Assembly: GCA_964017045.1 (NCBI GenBank)
Contig: OZ024794.1
Location: 49,605,013 to 49,669,012, forward strand
Reading direction: 5' to 3'
Length of the DNA: 64,000 nt
Source of the DNA: Omphiscola glabra
Lineage: Eukaryota > Mollusca > Gastropoda > Lymnaeidae
Below, in pieces: positions 1 through 11,927 of this stretch; the stretch's first letter is position 1; every line of letters begins with the position of its first letter. Position numbers and translations under genes: made by a program. Below the pieces are notes generated by a model, which was not told the DNA's origin, did no database searches, and was given only the letters and a program-made list of their open reading frames with translations.

Positions 1-1020
1 GTGTTTGATGTACCATCTATTTGATTGAACTTGAATTTATCTTGTCGACTTACAAATTTTCTGAGAGGCCTCTCAAAGAATGTGTAAATGAAGACAATCA
101 AGATTTAATATGGTTGTAAATAACGCGTTGAAAATAGCTTCACTCACATAGCTTTTCAATAGGGTTTGTCATTTCTAAGACCGGAATACGTCACATCGCT
201 TTACGTAATGTCACTATGTTTAGACAATGTTATCGTAGAACATAGCTTTGAACAATGTATTTCCGTACATGTATAGAAGTAACAATTTGTAAAATCTTTC
301 TTAAAATAGAGTTGTAAACACGTTTTCGTCTAGGCCAAGACCCACAACGCTGGCTCACATTAACGTAGAATTACAGAAAGGTCGTTAAGAGATTATGCCA
401 AATGGAATACCAGGATGTTGTATACATATTTTAATGGGATTGGTCAGACTGTGTGTCCGTATGCCCTATTAATATATTTCCGCCATCACATGACAAACTC
501 TATACTTATTTGATCGACTTACAAAAGATGCTTCTTCAAAATAAAACATAAAACTATATAACAAGCCAATATTAGAACAACCAGATCATTTCAGTGTAAA
601 TGTTTCTTAAAAAATTATGTTTGTCCTAGGATCCAACAGAATCTTGAAAATGTATATTCTTTAATTCGAGTAATTCCTTTAACAACAAAATCTACATCCC
701 CTATTCGATATAATTAGAGGCACTGAAAATGTCTCTATGAAGCTTAATACGTCTGTTGAACCCAGGTTAAGAAGCCATGTTATGGTGCGATGGGTGTACA
801 ACTGAAGCTTGTCACGGACCAGGTGAACTTCGAGCGTGATAATGTGAAGAGACAGAAGGCCTGGGTGTTGATGATAAGTTCTACCGTAACAACTCGGTGC
901 CACACAGATCCAGCGCACAAACACACCTGTCTGTGAGCACGCAGTGGGGGGACATCCACAAACAAACATGAGCTACTGTTGTTGTTTTTTTTAAGAGCAA
1001 GTGTCGAGAAATAGAACAAC
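1..1020. other. Anonymous AT-rich DNA, no gene seen
   Basis: No recognisable gene, RNA or repeat. Short open frames near 679-1019 on the minus strand overlap one another in different frames, show no family motif and look like chance. It may be intergenic or intronic. Confidence 0.5.
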
Positions 1021-1215
1021 CTAATGTGGGGGAGATGATTGGTTGAGTTATAGAACCAACAATATGGAGGATATGATTGGCGGAGAAATAAGACTACCTA
1101 ATGTGAGGTATATGATTTGTTGAGTCATTGAACTATCTAGTATAAGGGATATGATTGGTTGATTTATAAAACTATCCAACATAAGCGATACGATTGGTTG
1201 AACAATGGAATTTCC
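1021..1215. repeat. Degenerate repeat of about 44 bp with inverted CCAAT motifs
   Basis: Four to five diverged units each carry a version of 'atgattggttga' followed by 'ata-aac-a-c-a'. Spacing is uneven and identity low, so this looks like an old decaying minisatellite. The ATTGG core is a CCAAT motif on the opposite strand; whether it binds anything is unknown. Confidence 0.55.
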
Positions 1216-1739
1216 CAAATATGGTCATTGATAGATATTGGCCTGGGCATACTAATGTTTTGCTTTTGACGGAGATGGGCTTTTGTCATTGTCCAACTAT
1301 TGTCAACACACAAAAAATATTTCTACACAATATTGTGGTAGCTGTAAGGTGGATCAAAATGTATTTTTAAAGAACTTGGAGTTCGAAAAATCCTTAATAG
1401 GATCTAATCCATATTTTGGCGTCATGACTCGGCTTTAGCTGAATATAGAGAACATTTCTAATTTAACAACTTTTTTTTTTAATTCAAAGCTTTCGTTTTT
1501 AACCAAAATATAGTATTTCTCTTAATTTACAATAATTATAAAAATGTAACAAATTCCCTGCGTTCATTTGAGAGTAATCAAGTTTTATTGAGCCAGTTTT
1601 GCTGGTGAGCGACTCCCAAGGCCCGTGCCGTAGGATCGAGCTTCCTAGGCCCCCATACTCGAGGTACATCGAGATAAAAATTGTGTTTTTCTGACCTATT
1701 TGTAGGGTCACTCCATTTAACGTATCATCCTTGAGTTCT

Positions 1740-1924
1740 AAATAAAGCATGCATTTGGACTGGTTATAAGTGTGAAAAATTTAAGTGTGATAGGTTTCCC
1801 TGTAATGAAATTCGTTTAGACCGAGCAGTTTGTGCTCTGAAAATATGAATTTTTTTTACATTTGGTGTCACCCCCTGGGATGGTGTCACCCGGTGCGATC
1901 CGCATCCCCTTTGCTACGCTACTG
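1740..1924 (-). mobile_element. Relic MITE end with a CAGTAGCGTAGC terminus
   Basis: Read on the minus strand the sequence begins CAGTAGCGTAGC, close to the termini of the MITEs at 6366, 10654 and 45434. An imperfect duplication containing 'gtgacacca' follows. At 1818-1837, on the minus strand, there is a single copy of 'gagcacaaactgctcggtct', which differs by one base from the unit of the 24-bp array at 8253-10284. The other end of the element is not defined, so the left limit is a guess. Confidence 0.55.
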
Positions 1925-2731
1925 GTGTGATCAGTTAACTACATTAAACATTTCTCTCCCCCCCCCCCCCCCCCAACCTTTCCTTCCTCGTTTTTTTCTG
2001 CCATGAAAAAAAGTCGTCAGAATCGCAATGTATTTATCTAAGGAAAAAAATGTTTAAAAATAAATAAGAGAAAAAGGTTGGCTGATAATCATCTCTTATT
2101 ATTTTATGTAAAATAATATTATCTTGTAATTATTTTCGTATAATTTTTATCATTGGCAAAGAGTTAAATTAATAAAACTATCTGTTTAAAAAAATCTCTC
2201 TGTGTGGCATGAAATGGACGGTCTATTAAGACGGGTTGTTAATTCTAAAAAAAAAATAAACCTCAAATAATAAAGATTACTCCACTTAACAACATGCTGC
2301 TTACAATACAGTTTGAGGACCACTTGGTGAAATTTTATGGATGCACAAGATTATTCCTCACGGTCGTAAAATTGAGTCTTATAATTTTAAGGAAACTCAG
2401 CCAAGTTCATGTTTTTTTCTGCAGTGTGCGATGTGATCTTGACAATACACTTAAAACTTAATGTATCTTCAATCGCTTCAGTCACAGGCTCCACCCCTCA
2501 GCCACTTCAAGTTATCCTTTTTGATTCGCACACTGTTGACCCCAGACTAAAAAAAAAATCCCACATATAATAGGCAATAACTCCCGACTGTCGATTTAAG
2601 AAAAGATCTCACAAAACTGAAACATTTAACATTGACTTTTAGATTCCAGAAAAGATCCCAAGTCAACCCTACACAAATTTAAATCATTGAACATTACAGC
2701 ATCAGCACGTTAAAAATAAATACTAAATGCA
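1925..2731. other. Anonymous AT-rich spacer with a C17 run
   Basis: It contains a poly-C run near 1958-1974 and AT-rich simple sequence. No gene or clear repeat was seen. Confidence 0.5.
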
Positions 2732-2956
2732 ACAACAATTAACGTTGGGCAACACACAAACAACATGTGACAACCAATAACGTTGGGCAACACACAAACA
2801 ACATGTGACAACCAATAACGTTGGGCAACACACAAACAACATGTGACAACCAATAACGTTGGGCAACACACAAACAACATGTGACAACCAATAACGTTGG
2901 GCAACACACAAACAACATGTGACAACCAATAACGTTGGGCAACACACAAACAACAT
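2732..2956. repeat. 38-bp minisatellite, about 5.7 copies
   Basis: Nearly identical 38-bp units run head to tail, beginning 'aacgttgggcaacacacaaa'. Each ends in 'caaccaat', so there is one CCAAT motif per unit. Minus-strand open frames here arise only from the repetition. The near-perfect identity suggests recent expansion. Confidence 0.95.
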
Positions 2957-3083
2957 AGTTATTTATAGATCGCCGGTGAAAACTAAACAAAACAATATCT
3001 AGGGTCAAGATCTACTCCTACAGATGAGGACCCGGGGGGGGCATACACATTATGGTAGAGCTATTTAGCCGGAATGTTATGCG

Positions 3084-3209
3084 GCAGATGACCAACTACC
3101 CGGTCACGCAGATGACCAACTACCCGGTCACGCAGATGACCAACTACCCGGTCACGCAGATGACCAACTACCCGGTCACGCAGATGACCAACTACCCGGT
3201 CACGCAGAT
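3084..3209. repeat. 24-bp minisatellite, about 5 copies
   Basis: Five identical units of 24 bp ('gcagatgaccaactacccgg' plus 4 bases). The unit is unrelated to the 24-bp array at 8253. Because 24 is a multiple of three, it gives an octapeptide repeat on the minus strand (RDRVVGHL), which I regard as accidental. Confidence 0.95.
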
Positions 3210-3915
3210 CTATTCGATGATGGAGCAATAAGAACGCTGTGTAGAGCGAAGAACGAAAACTGAACACAGAAACCAAGAGTCCGTGGCCCGAGAAGATTTC
3301 AAACTGATCTGTGCAGCGCTTTGTGGATTATTTTCACAGAACTGTTTGTGATACTTACTCAGGGGGCTTGATTGTGTTAACAGCTTACAGCCAACAGACG
3401 CAGAATTAATATAATAAATTCATAAAGGTAAAAAATAAAGAGATTGTGATGCCTATAATTTATACAAATGCAAACTTAAACAACAAGATCGATCAACATC
3501 GCGTTAGGAATGACGAAGGCATCAAATTTAGATTTTTAGCCCACAGCTCAGTCGCTGCAGTTGGTGGATGCTTTCGGAAAGGCGATGAACTTTGTTTTGA
3601 ACTCGCTTACAAGGATTTAAATAGTGTTGTTCTTGGACTGCGGGGAATACACTGGAAACTCACACGATCCCTGGTGCACTTGATTATAAGCGCATTGAGA
3701 TTACCTGGACGTTTAACGTAGGTGGCTTTGTACATGTATTCTAGTAAGTAAACCACATACCTTCTACATCTTGACCTATCGCGGTTTTTTTTACTTCATG
3801 CAACCCCGTGGTACGAGATGGGCCAAGGACTGAATCTAATCCTACATTAGCCCAGATGAGTCGCTCAATATATTTTAGACTCCGGCTCCCCCCCCCCCCC
3901 AAAGTCGCTTTTCTG
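3210..3915. other. Spacer with one unassigned open frame (3446-3721 +)
   Basis: A plus-strand open frame of 91 codons at 3446-3721 has an ATG start and fairly normal amino-acid composition (it contains AAVGGCFRKGDELCFELAYK). I recognise no domain, and no splice sites or codon bias support it. It could be chance or a fragment of an exon. Confidence 0.25.
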
Positions 3916-4437
3916 ACATGATGACAGGAGAGGTGTCAAACCAACCAATCACACAGTGATGTAGCCACATGATGAGGCCAGTCAACCAATCACACAGTGA
4001 TGTAGCCACGTGATGGGGCCAGTCAACGAATCACACAGTGATGTAGCCACATGGTTAGGCCAGTCAACCAATCACACAGAGATGTAGCCACATGATTAGG
4101 CCAGTCAACGAATCACACAGTGATGTAGCCACATGATGAGGCCAGTCAACCAATCACACAGTGATGTAGCCACATGATTAGGCCAGTCAACCAATAATAC
4201 AGTGATGTAGCCACATGATTAGGCCAGTCAACCAATCACACAGTGATGTAGCCACAGGATGAGGCCAGTCAACCAATCACACAGTGATGTCTATAGCCAC
4301 ATGATGAGGCCAGTAAACCAATCACACAGTGATGTAGCCACACGATGAGGCCAGTCAACCAATCACACAGTGATGTAGCCACATGATGAGGCCAGTCAAC
4401 CAATCACACATTGATGTAGCCACATGATTAGGCCAGT
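3916..4437. repeat. 41-bp minisatellite, about 12 copies
   Basis: Units contain 'ccagtcaaccaatcacacag' and 'tgatgtagccacatga'. Copies differ by substitutions (gatgagg or gattagg, accaat or acgaat), and one unit near 4290 has a 4-base insertion. Nearly every unit carries a CCAAT motif. Confidence 0.95.
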
Positions 4438-5813
4438 GGCAACTGATACAATTTATCGATAAACATCATACAGAACTTGAACAACGGTGTTAGATTTCGA
4501 GTTGTTAAATTCTAAGAAAAAGCTTCTCTCCTTACACGCCCCTAGCCCCTAGCTCGTCACTGACCATTTGAAATCATTGCTGATCGATACTTTATGTGAT
4601 TGATCTAATTATAAATATCTGAAGTGGGTGGAATAGACATATTCCTCCCCCCCCCCCTCTTTTTTTTATGACACAGCCAATTATTCAACGCTACGTCAAT
4701 GGCTGTGTGTACGTGTGTGTACACGTTGAAACGATTGCAACAGAGGACTTAGGATCTTACTCTGTTTATGATATCGTTAAGTTGTGGTTATTTTTTTCCA
4801 TAGTACCCCCACCAATAAGATTACTGCTGGGTAAAACATTGAATGTCTGAATTCAGACATCTGCTGTCCTTGTAAGCTTCTATGTTGTCATTTAAGAGTA
4901 TGGGCAACAAGTATCTATAAATGATAGAGTCTGTCTACATGAAGACCACGAATTTGCAGAAAATCAAACACTTTGTCATTATACCCATGTTCAGTGTAAA
5001 ATTGTATTTGTTTCCATTTTGATTCCTTTATTACATCAACTAGAGTAAAAAAAAATTAACATATTAAAAGATTAACAAACTATCGCCCTCACGAGTTCAT
5101 CCCCTTGCATGCAAGTCGTAGTTTATAATTAATTGATATAGACCGTACAACAATGACGCGTGTAAACGTTTTACATTTAAAAGGTGTGCTATACTCTCTG
5201 GTAATGCTTTGTTCGTGTTTTGTGCGTGCGTGTTTGGTGTTGACAGTATTTGTGTATCTGTTTCTATGTGCTTGGTATTTTGTAACGTTTGTTGGGTATG
5301 GGAAACGACTTGGTGAATGGTGTTATTGTTTGGATAGCAGTGATGGAGTAATTATATAATGGAGTGTTAGTAATGGAGTTATTTATGTAATTAAGGGACA
5401 TTCGTCACTGAATCAATTAATGGTTCGTTTACGTAATTGAATTAGACAACGAAGCTATTGAGCTGATAATTGTTTGCAATACTCGCCTTCGTTGCATACT
5501 TCGATCAAAATATAATATGTTACCAGTGCTAGTGAGACCGTGCAACCAATGAACGAATCACAGGAGAGCACAATATTTGGATTAGTACCAGATACAGAAA
5601 AAACAGAAAGTACTAGTCCCATTTATTTTAAAGAAATAATTCAATGCTACGAATCTTAAATGGAATAAAAAAAAACATTTTGTGTCCCATACTTTTATCT
5701 GAAGATAATGTCCCTAATCAACTTTCACTTTTTTTTAAGGGGGTGGGGGGTGTGTGGGGGGGGGGAATAGAAAGATATGCAAGTGCAAACCCAAAGTTAA
5801 TGGTGCTAATAAG
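4438..5813. other. Anonymous spacer
   Basis: Small open frames (4668-4850, 5153-5359 and 5644-5826, all plus) are short, hydrophobic or low in complexity and match nothing I know. Poly-C and poly-G runs occur near 4648 and 5740-5766. Confidence 0.45.
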
Positions 5814-6060
5814 TTTTGAATTATAAATGTGGAATTATAATGTTGAACTATAATGTTGAATTATAATGTTTTATTATAATGTTGAATTATAAATGTTGAA
5901 TTATAATGTTGAATTATAAATGTTGAATTATAAATGTTGAATTATAATGTTGAATTATAAATGTTGAATTATAATGTTGAATCTAATGTTGAATTATAAA
6001 GTTATATTATAATGTTGAATTATAATGTTGAATTATAATGTTGAATTATAATGTTGAATT
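5814..6060. repeat. AT-rich 12-13-bp tandem repeat
   Basis: Units are 'ttgaattataatg' and a longer form 'ttgaattataaatg'. About 19 copies with small indels. Composition is almost pure A/T with one G, so slippage is likely. Confidence 0.9.
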
Positions 6061-6219
6061 TCAACGTGTATTTAAATGTTGATTGTAAGTGTGGAATATA
6101 AGTGTCGAATAACATCTTGGAATAAACAAGACACATCTGTGACATATATTACTTATGCTTAATAAGCCATTTCAGAAAGTATCCGTTATATGGATATTGT
6201 TCATTATGAAATATAGCAT

Positions 6220-6690
6220 GAGACTTCGTCCCCTCCAATCATATCTTTTGAGGGATATAATCTGTCGGTGGTTGAGCATTTCACAAACCTTGGATCCAAT
6301 ATCTCTAGTTCTCTCTCCTTTGACGAAGAGGTGAACATTGGGATAGCAAAAGCAGCTGCAACTATCAGTGGCTTAGTGAGGGGGGGGGGGCAAGGTGGCA
6401 TCATGCCCCGGGCGCTACTCACAAAGGGGCGCCAAATGGCATATTTTACTATAATATTGTACGGTTTTCGAATAGGGGGGGGCGCTAAAAAGGTATTGGG
6501 GGGCGCTAAACAGGTATTGTGCCCCGGGCGCGAGTTAAGCTCGCTACGCCACTGGCAACTATGGCTAAACTGAATAAGCGAGTGTGGAATAATCTCAGTC
6601 TGACATTACAAAGCCAAGCGTCTATCAGGCATGTGTGCTTAGTACGCTCCTATAGGGCAGTGAATTGTGGACCACATATGCCAGTTGTTA
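6220..6690 (+). mobile_element. Decayed LINE reverse-transcriptase fragment, interrupted by a MITE
   Basis: In one frame, 6220-6365 encodes SPPIISFEGYNLSVVEHF and then FTNLGSNISSSLSFDEE and a KAAA motif. The same reading resumes after the MITE at 6555 with KLNKRVWNN. This order (inside the C-terminal half of a non-LTR retrotransposon RT, after the catalytic domain) is familiar from many mollusc and other invertebrate LINEs. The YRACVLSTLLYG-type block expected next has decayed beyond recognition by about 6690. The element is truncated at 5', lacks the catalytic part and is dead. Confidence 0.8.
6366..6554 (+). mobile_element. 189-bp MITE, perfect 8-bp target duplication, family B1
   Basis: It starts CAGTGGCTTAGTGAG and ends CTCGCTACGCCACTG, which are imperfect inverted repeats. 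It is flanked by GCAACTAT at 6358-6365 and again at 6555-6562, a perfect 8-bp target-site duplication. Ends of CAG...CTG and an 8-bp duplication fit the hAT superfamily. It carries no transposase, contains a G-run after the left end, and matches the element at 10654 very closely. It sits inside a LINE fragment, so it is younger than that fragment. Confidence 0.9.
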
Positions 6691-6699
6691 CGTACTGTT

Positions 6700-8188
6700 A
6701 TCCGTATGGAGAAATTACTATCTTATTTCAGTATTTGGCTCGTTCTAAAACAGTACACAACAAAAGACGATACCATAAATTAAGTACAATAACAAAGAAA
6801 ACGATACCCAAACTTGGACTAATCACAATCAATACATTTTTTAAGTTAATCATAAATTACAAAATCGTAAATAAATAAAAATTATAGCTATTGACTTACA
6901 GTATACTGATTAGCTTGTGCCGGTACAATGTGGAAGAAGATACAATGTTGTAAAAAGGTACAATGATGAAAAGTAATCCACACATACACACCCAGCAAAT
7001 GTTAGTAAAGAAATCTCTGTCTCGTATAGCAAATCTCTATGGTGATTCTAGTCAACATTCGCCTGCGAAAAAATGCAACCAAGATTGCCATTCCAGGATC
7101 GGCCTAGTGAGCCATCTGTTGAAGTGTACATATGTACTCCATCGTCTCGCGAAGACGGGAGGGTGCCCAAATATATATGAACATATGAGAAGCAGTAAAG
7201 TGCTATTGTACTAACCATCTGTCTAAAACCATTGATGCAATTGGCACCAATGTATTGTTCAGCGTACATTTGCTTGAGTATCAGTATTTTGTCTTTTTAA
7301 CTCGTGGACTGGGATGACGATTTAAATTTTCTGAAAGTTCTATCCAGTTTTAAACATGATTGACACTAGCCCTGAAGCGTAAACGATAAGCCCACCATTG
7401 ACACGCGTCACTGCTTAAAAGCCTTCTGGGAGCAGAGTGACTTGAGTACTTCCGGAATCGTATCTAAGACTTTGGAGATTTTCATTTACGACTATTCCCA
7501 TTAACAAATTACTTTAAAAATCTACTGTGCTCTTCGGTTACCGGAAATTGGTTTGAAAGAAATTTCTTCGACTGAAAATTGATCGACGGAACTTTGATCG
7601 AACAGAAATTTGGTCGAATCAGTTCACACGTTAAAATGTTCGTCAAATTTCTTTTTGAACGCACTATACTGTATAGTAAAACAAAATAATAATTTTCACA
7701 GCACCCTTTCTGAACTCTCTTATAACATATCTTGCCCTCTGTAGATTTTGTTTCAGTCCGAAAGGGTCGCATTCGATTCTTCAGGGTAGATTCTCTTCCA
7801 TCTCATGAATATTATCCTGCCAATGTTTGGATAATGATTCCCATTAAATCTACGTCTCAGGGTGAAGCAATCGGAGTCTTTGTTTTGTTAATGAACGATA
7901 TAACATATAATACTGAAATTTTAAAATAAATATCAGTTCATCTTGTCTTTATTTAGTAAGTAAATTATAATTAAGGCTGTTAACACAAAGTTCAACTCTT
8001 TCGCAATGTTTAGACTTATATAACACTTGAAACATGAGGACCGTCGCATTGTGGGATCTTTGTGACTTCTAGGAAGTATCAACATTACTCTAAAAGTGGT
8101 CAATGATGGCAATATCTCAAACATTTAAGCCTGATTTACAAAACATAATCGTAATTTTTATATTGGGATCTGCACACAGACTTGCTTT
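6700..8188. other. Anonymous AT-rich DNA
   Basis: No gene, RNA or repeat recognised. Open frames at 6963-7214, 7509-7772 and 7732-7929 have no recognisable motif and overlap on opposite strands. Confidence 0.45.
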
Positions 8189-8252
8189 CGGTGGCGTAGC
8201 TATGGGGTGCCACGATCTCGTGTGTGGGCATATTTTAAAAATGCATATTTAC
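8189..8252 (+). mobile_element. MITE-like terminus directly in front of the 24-bp array
   Basis: It starts CGGTGGCGTAGC, one base from the CAGTGGCGTAGC terminus. It then runs through 'aaaatgcatatttacagagc', which matches the relic at 1740-1924 (minus strand: aaaattcatattttcagagc) closely. The next bases are the first unit of the 24-bp array. This shows that the array begins inside the element. Confidence 0.65.
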
Positions 8253-10284
8253 AGAGCACACACTGCTCGGTCTAACAGAGCACACACTGCTCGGTCTAAC
8301 AGAGCACACACTGCTCGGTCTAACAGAGCACACACTGCTCGGTCTAACAGAGCACACACTGCTCGGTCTAACAGAGCACACACTGCTCGGTCTAACAGAG
8401 CACACACTGCTCGGTCTAACAGAGCACACACTGCTCGGTCTAACAGAGCACACACTGCTCGGTCTAACAGAGCACACACTGCTCGGTCTAACAGAGCACA
8501 CACTGCTCGGTCTAACAGAGCACACACTGCTCGGTCTAACAGAGCACACACTGCTCGGTCTAACAGAGCACACACTGCTCGGTCTAACAGAGCACACACT
8601 GCTCGGTCTAACAGAGCACACACTGCTCGGTCTAACAGAGCACACACTGCTCGGTCTAACACAGCACACACTGCTCGGTCTGACACAGCACACACTGCTC
8701 GGTCTGACACAGCACACACTGCTCGGTCTAACAGAGCACACACTGCTCGGTCTAACAGAGCACACACTGCTCGGTCTAACAGAGCACACACTGCTCGGTC
8801 TAACAGAGCACACACTGCTCGGTCTAACAGAGCACACACTGCTCGGTCTAACAGAGCACACACTGCTCGGTCTAACAGAGCACACACTGCTCGGTCTAAC
8901 AGAGCACACACTGCTCGGTCTAACAGAGCACACACTGCTCGGTCTAACACAGCACACACTGCTCGGTCTGACACAGCACACACTGCTCGGTCTGACACAG
9001 CACACACTGCTCGGTCTAACAGAGCACACACTGCTCGGTCTAACAGAGCACACACTGCTCGGTCTAACAGAGCACACACTGCTCGGTCTAACAGAGCACA
9101 CACTGCTCGGTCTGACAGAGCACACACTGCTCGGTCTAACAGAGCACACACTGCTCGGTCTAACAGAGCACACACTGCTCGGTCTAACAGAGCACACACT
9201 GCTCGGTCTAACAGAGCACACACTGCTCGGTCTAACAGAGCACACACTGCTCGGTCTGACAGAGCACACACTGCTCGGTCTAACAGAGCACACACTGCTC
9301 GGTCTAACAGAGCACACACTGCTCGGTCTGACAGAGCACACACTGCTCGGTCTGACACAGCACACACTGCTCGGTCTGACACAGCACACACTGCTCGGTC
9401 TAACAGAGCACACACTGCTCGGTCTAACAGAGCACACACTGCTCGGTCTAACAGAGCACACACTGCTCGGTCTAACAGAGCACACACTGCTCGGTCTAAC
9501 AGAGCACACACTGCTCGGTCTAACAGAGCACACACTGCTCGGTCTAACAGAGCACACACTGCTCGGTCTGACACAGCACACACTGCTCGGTCTGACACAG
9601 CACACACTGCTCGGTCTGACACAGCACACACTGCTCGGTCTGACAGAGCACACACTGCTCGGTCTGACAGAGCACACACTGCTCGGTCTGACAGAGCACA
9701 CACTGCTCGGTCTGACAGAGCACACACTGCTCGGTCTGACAGAGCACACACTGCTCGGTCTGACAGAGCACACACTGCTCGGTCTGACAGAGCACACACT
9801 GCTCGGTCTGACACAGCACACACTGCTCGGTCTGACACAGCACACACTGCTCGGTCTGACACAGCACACACTGCTCGGTCTGACACAGCACACACTGCTC
9901 GGTCTGACACAGCACACACTGCTCGGTCTGACACAGCACACACTGCTCGGTCTGACACAGCACACACTGCTCGGTCTGACACAGCACACACTGCTCGGTC
10001 TGACACAGCACACACTGCTCGGTCTGACACAGCACACACTGCTCGGTCTGACACAGCACACACTGCTCGGTCTGACACAGCACACACTGCTCGGTCTGAC
10101 ACAGCACACACTGCTCGGTCTGACACAGCACACACTGCTCGGTCTGACACAGCACACACTGCTCGGTCTGACACAGCACACACTGCTCGGTCTGACACAG
10201 CACACACTGCTCGGTCTGACACAGCACACACTGCTCGGTCTGACACAGCACACACTGCTCGGTCTAACACAGCACACACTGCTC
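8253..10284. repeat. 24-bp minisatellite, about 85 copies
   Basis: A 2,032-bp array of a 24-bp unit containing 'gagcacacactgctcggtct'. Two positions vary between units (ta/tg and gag/cag), giving four variants. Variants occur in blocks, and from about 9,800 to 10,260 nearly all units are the same type, which indicates recent local expansion. Each unit holds an inverted repeat, GAGCA-cacac-TGCTC. Since 24 is a multiple of three and most frames lack stops, long open frames appear on both strands (plus 8103-10295; minus 8235-10298 and 8249-10336). I do not believe these are genes. Confidence 0.97.
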
Positions 10285-10653
10285 CACACACGTGACACGT
10301 AACCAATCTAAATGCGCGCTTTATTAAAAAAATCAAGGAGGGGGGGGGGGGTAAAATTAGGTCAGAAACAATGATTCAACGCCGATTGACGTGACGTGTT
10401 CGGCAACTTTCGTAAGTGACTGGAAGCTATATTTATAATATACATTCTGAGAAATAAAGATTTTCATTGATACCAAGTACGATTGGGTCGGGCAGTTCTA
10501 AGTACGTTACAGTTCATAAATACATTTACCTCCTGACCTTCAATTAATTTTGTTTTTGTTCCTACCATTGTTATAGTGTGGACTTATTTTAACAAGAAGA
10601 AATCCATCGAGGAAGTCAGGGTGGGGTGGACGGTGGACACCATGAGTAAACGG

Positions 10654-10836
10654 CAGTGGCGTAGTGAGGGGGGCAAGGGGGCATCATGCCCCGGGCGCTA
10701 CTCACAAAGGGGCGCCAAATGGTATATTTTACTATAATATTGTATGGTTTTCGAAAGGGGGGGGGCGCTAAAAAGGTAATGGGGGCGCTAAAAAGGTATT
10801 GTGCCCCGGGCGCGAGTTAAGCTCGCTACGCCACTG
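10654..10836 (+). mobile_element. 183-bp MITE, family B1, with 8-bp target duplication
   Basis: It starts CAGTGGCGTAGTGAG and ends CTCGCTACGCCACTG. Flanks are GTAAACGG (10646-10653) and GAAAACGG (10837-10844), 7 of 8 matching. The interior is nearly the same as the copy at 6366, including 'ggggcgccaaatgg' and two 'gggcgctaaa' blocks. No coding capacity. The superfamily is inferred as hAT from the ends and target length. Confidence 0.88.
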
Positions 10837-11927
10837 GAAAACGGCACCGGATGACACCAACCCTAGCTGCACCACTGCTTGCTATTAACATATAAAGACT
10901 TGGTCTTCACGTGATCTTACAAATGTCCGTGGGAACTCATGAGAATTTCCCAGAACTCGGTCGCCCAGCAGCTCAACCAGTGGGGGTTTTTCTTTGTGAC
11001 TCGTCGATATAAACCCAACATGTCGCAAGAACTGTCTGAGCTAAACTGTTTTATTTGTCTGCAAGGCAAACATAATTTGTTGGGCTTTCCCCTCAATTTA
11101 TCTAAAGTTTATTTCTGAGTAGAGATTAAAATAATCCCATAAAAGTAAGGAAGGAAACTATCAAGATAAAAAAGAAGTATGATAACACTGGAAGTTATGG
11201 TGGGCCGTCGGCATAAAGATGTCATCTGCAAGCAAGGTGTTTGCTTAACTGTGATAGACTTCAGTTATGAAAGAGGTAGCGAAAGGAAGAAAGGTCGATG
11301 AACCCATGGAAGTCAAGCTGACATACATATTTAGTTTCTTTACTATATGTTAAGCTGGATTAGTTTCAGAATCCTTAAAGTTTCTGACAAGTGTACGCCA
11401 AAAATTTAACAGACCACGTCAATATGTGTTGCACAAGCCTGAGTTAACTTAAAACTTGTTTTAGAATTACACTCCCCACAGAGAGAGAGAGGAGAGAGAG
11501 GGGGGAGAAACTTCAGAAAAGAATAAAGTGAGAGAGCAAAGCCAGAATTATGTTGGGTGGAAAAACCAAGCGATGTCATGTAGAGAAACACCAAAGTTGC
11601 TTGTTTAGAAACAGAAGACAGCCATGACGGCCGCCTTGGCCCAGATGGGCATGAACATTTTTCTATTTTGTAATGGACAGAGATACGACCTGTCAAATAC
11701 ATTTACGCTTAACTCTCAGAAATGTCATTAGCATAAATTGATTAATGTAAAATGAATTAATCAACTTAGATATATTTAATTATTTTAAAGACATACCTTA
11801 CGTTAACCTTCGTCGATAAGGGCGGAAAATAAGGCTTTTGAAGTATTGAGAAAAGAATTACTAGTAGGAGAAAACGTTCACAAATCTGGTAATATTTGAT
11901 TGTTTCCATTTCTATAACGTTTGCTTT
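10837..11927. other. Anonymous spacer with a short GA-rich block
   Basis: A purine-rich block (gagaga runs) lies at about 11479-11510. No gene was recognised; the minus-strand open frame at 11406-11702 has no known motif. Confidence 0.45.

Noticed and set aside
8103..10295. 730-codon plus-strand open frame with an AHTARSNR-type octapeptide repeat
   Set aside because: It is a pure consequence of the 24-bp array, which is open in most frames on both strands. The only non-repeat part (about 50 codons) lies partly in a MITE and has no known motif.
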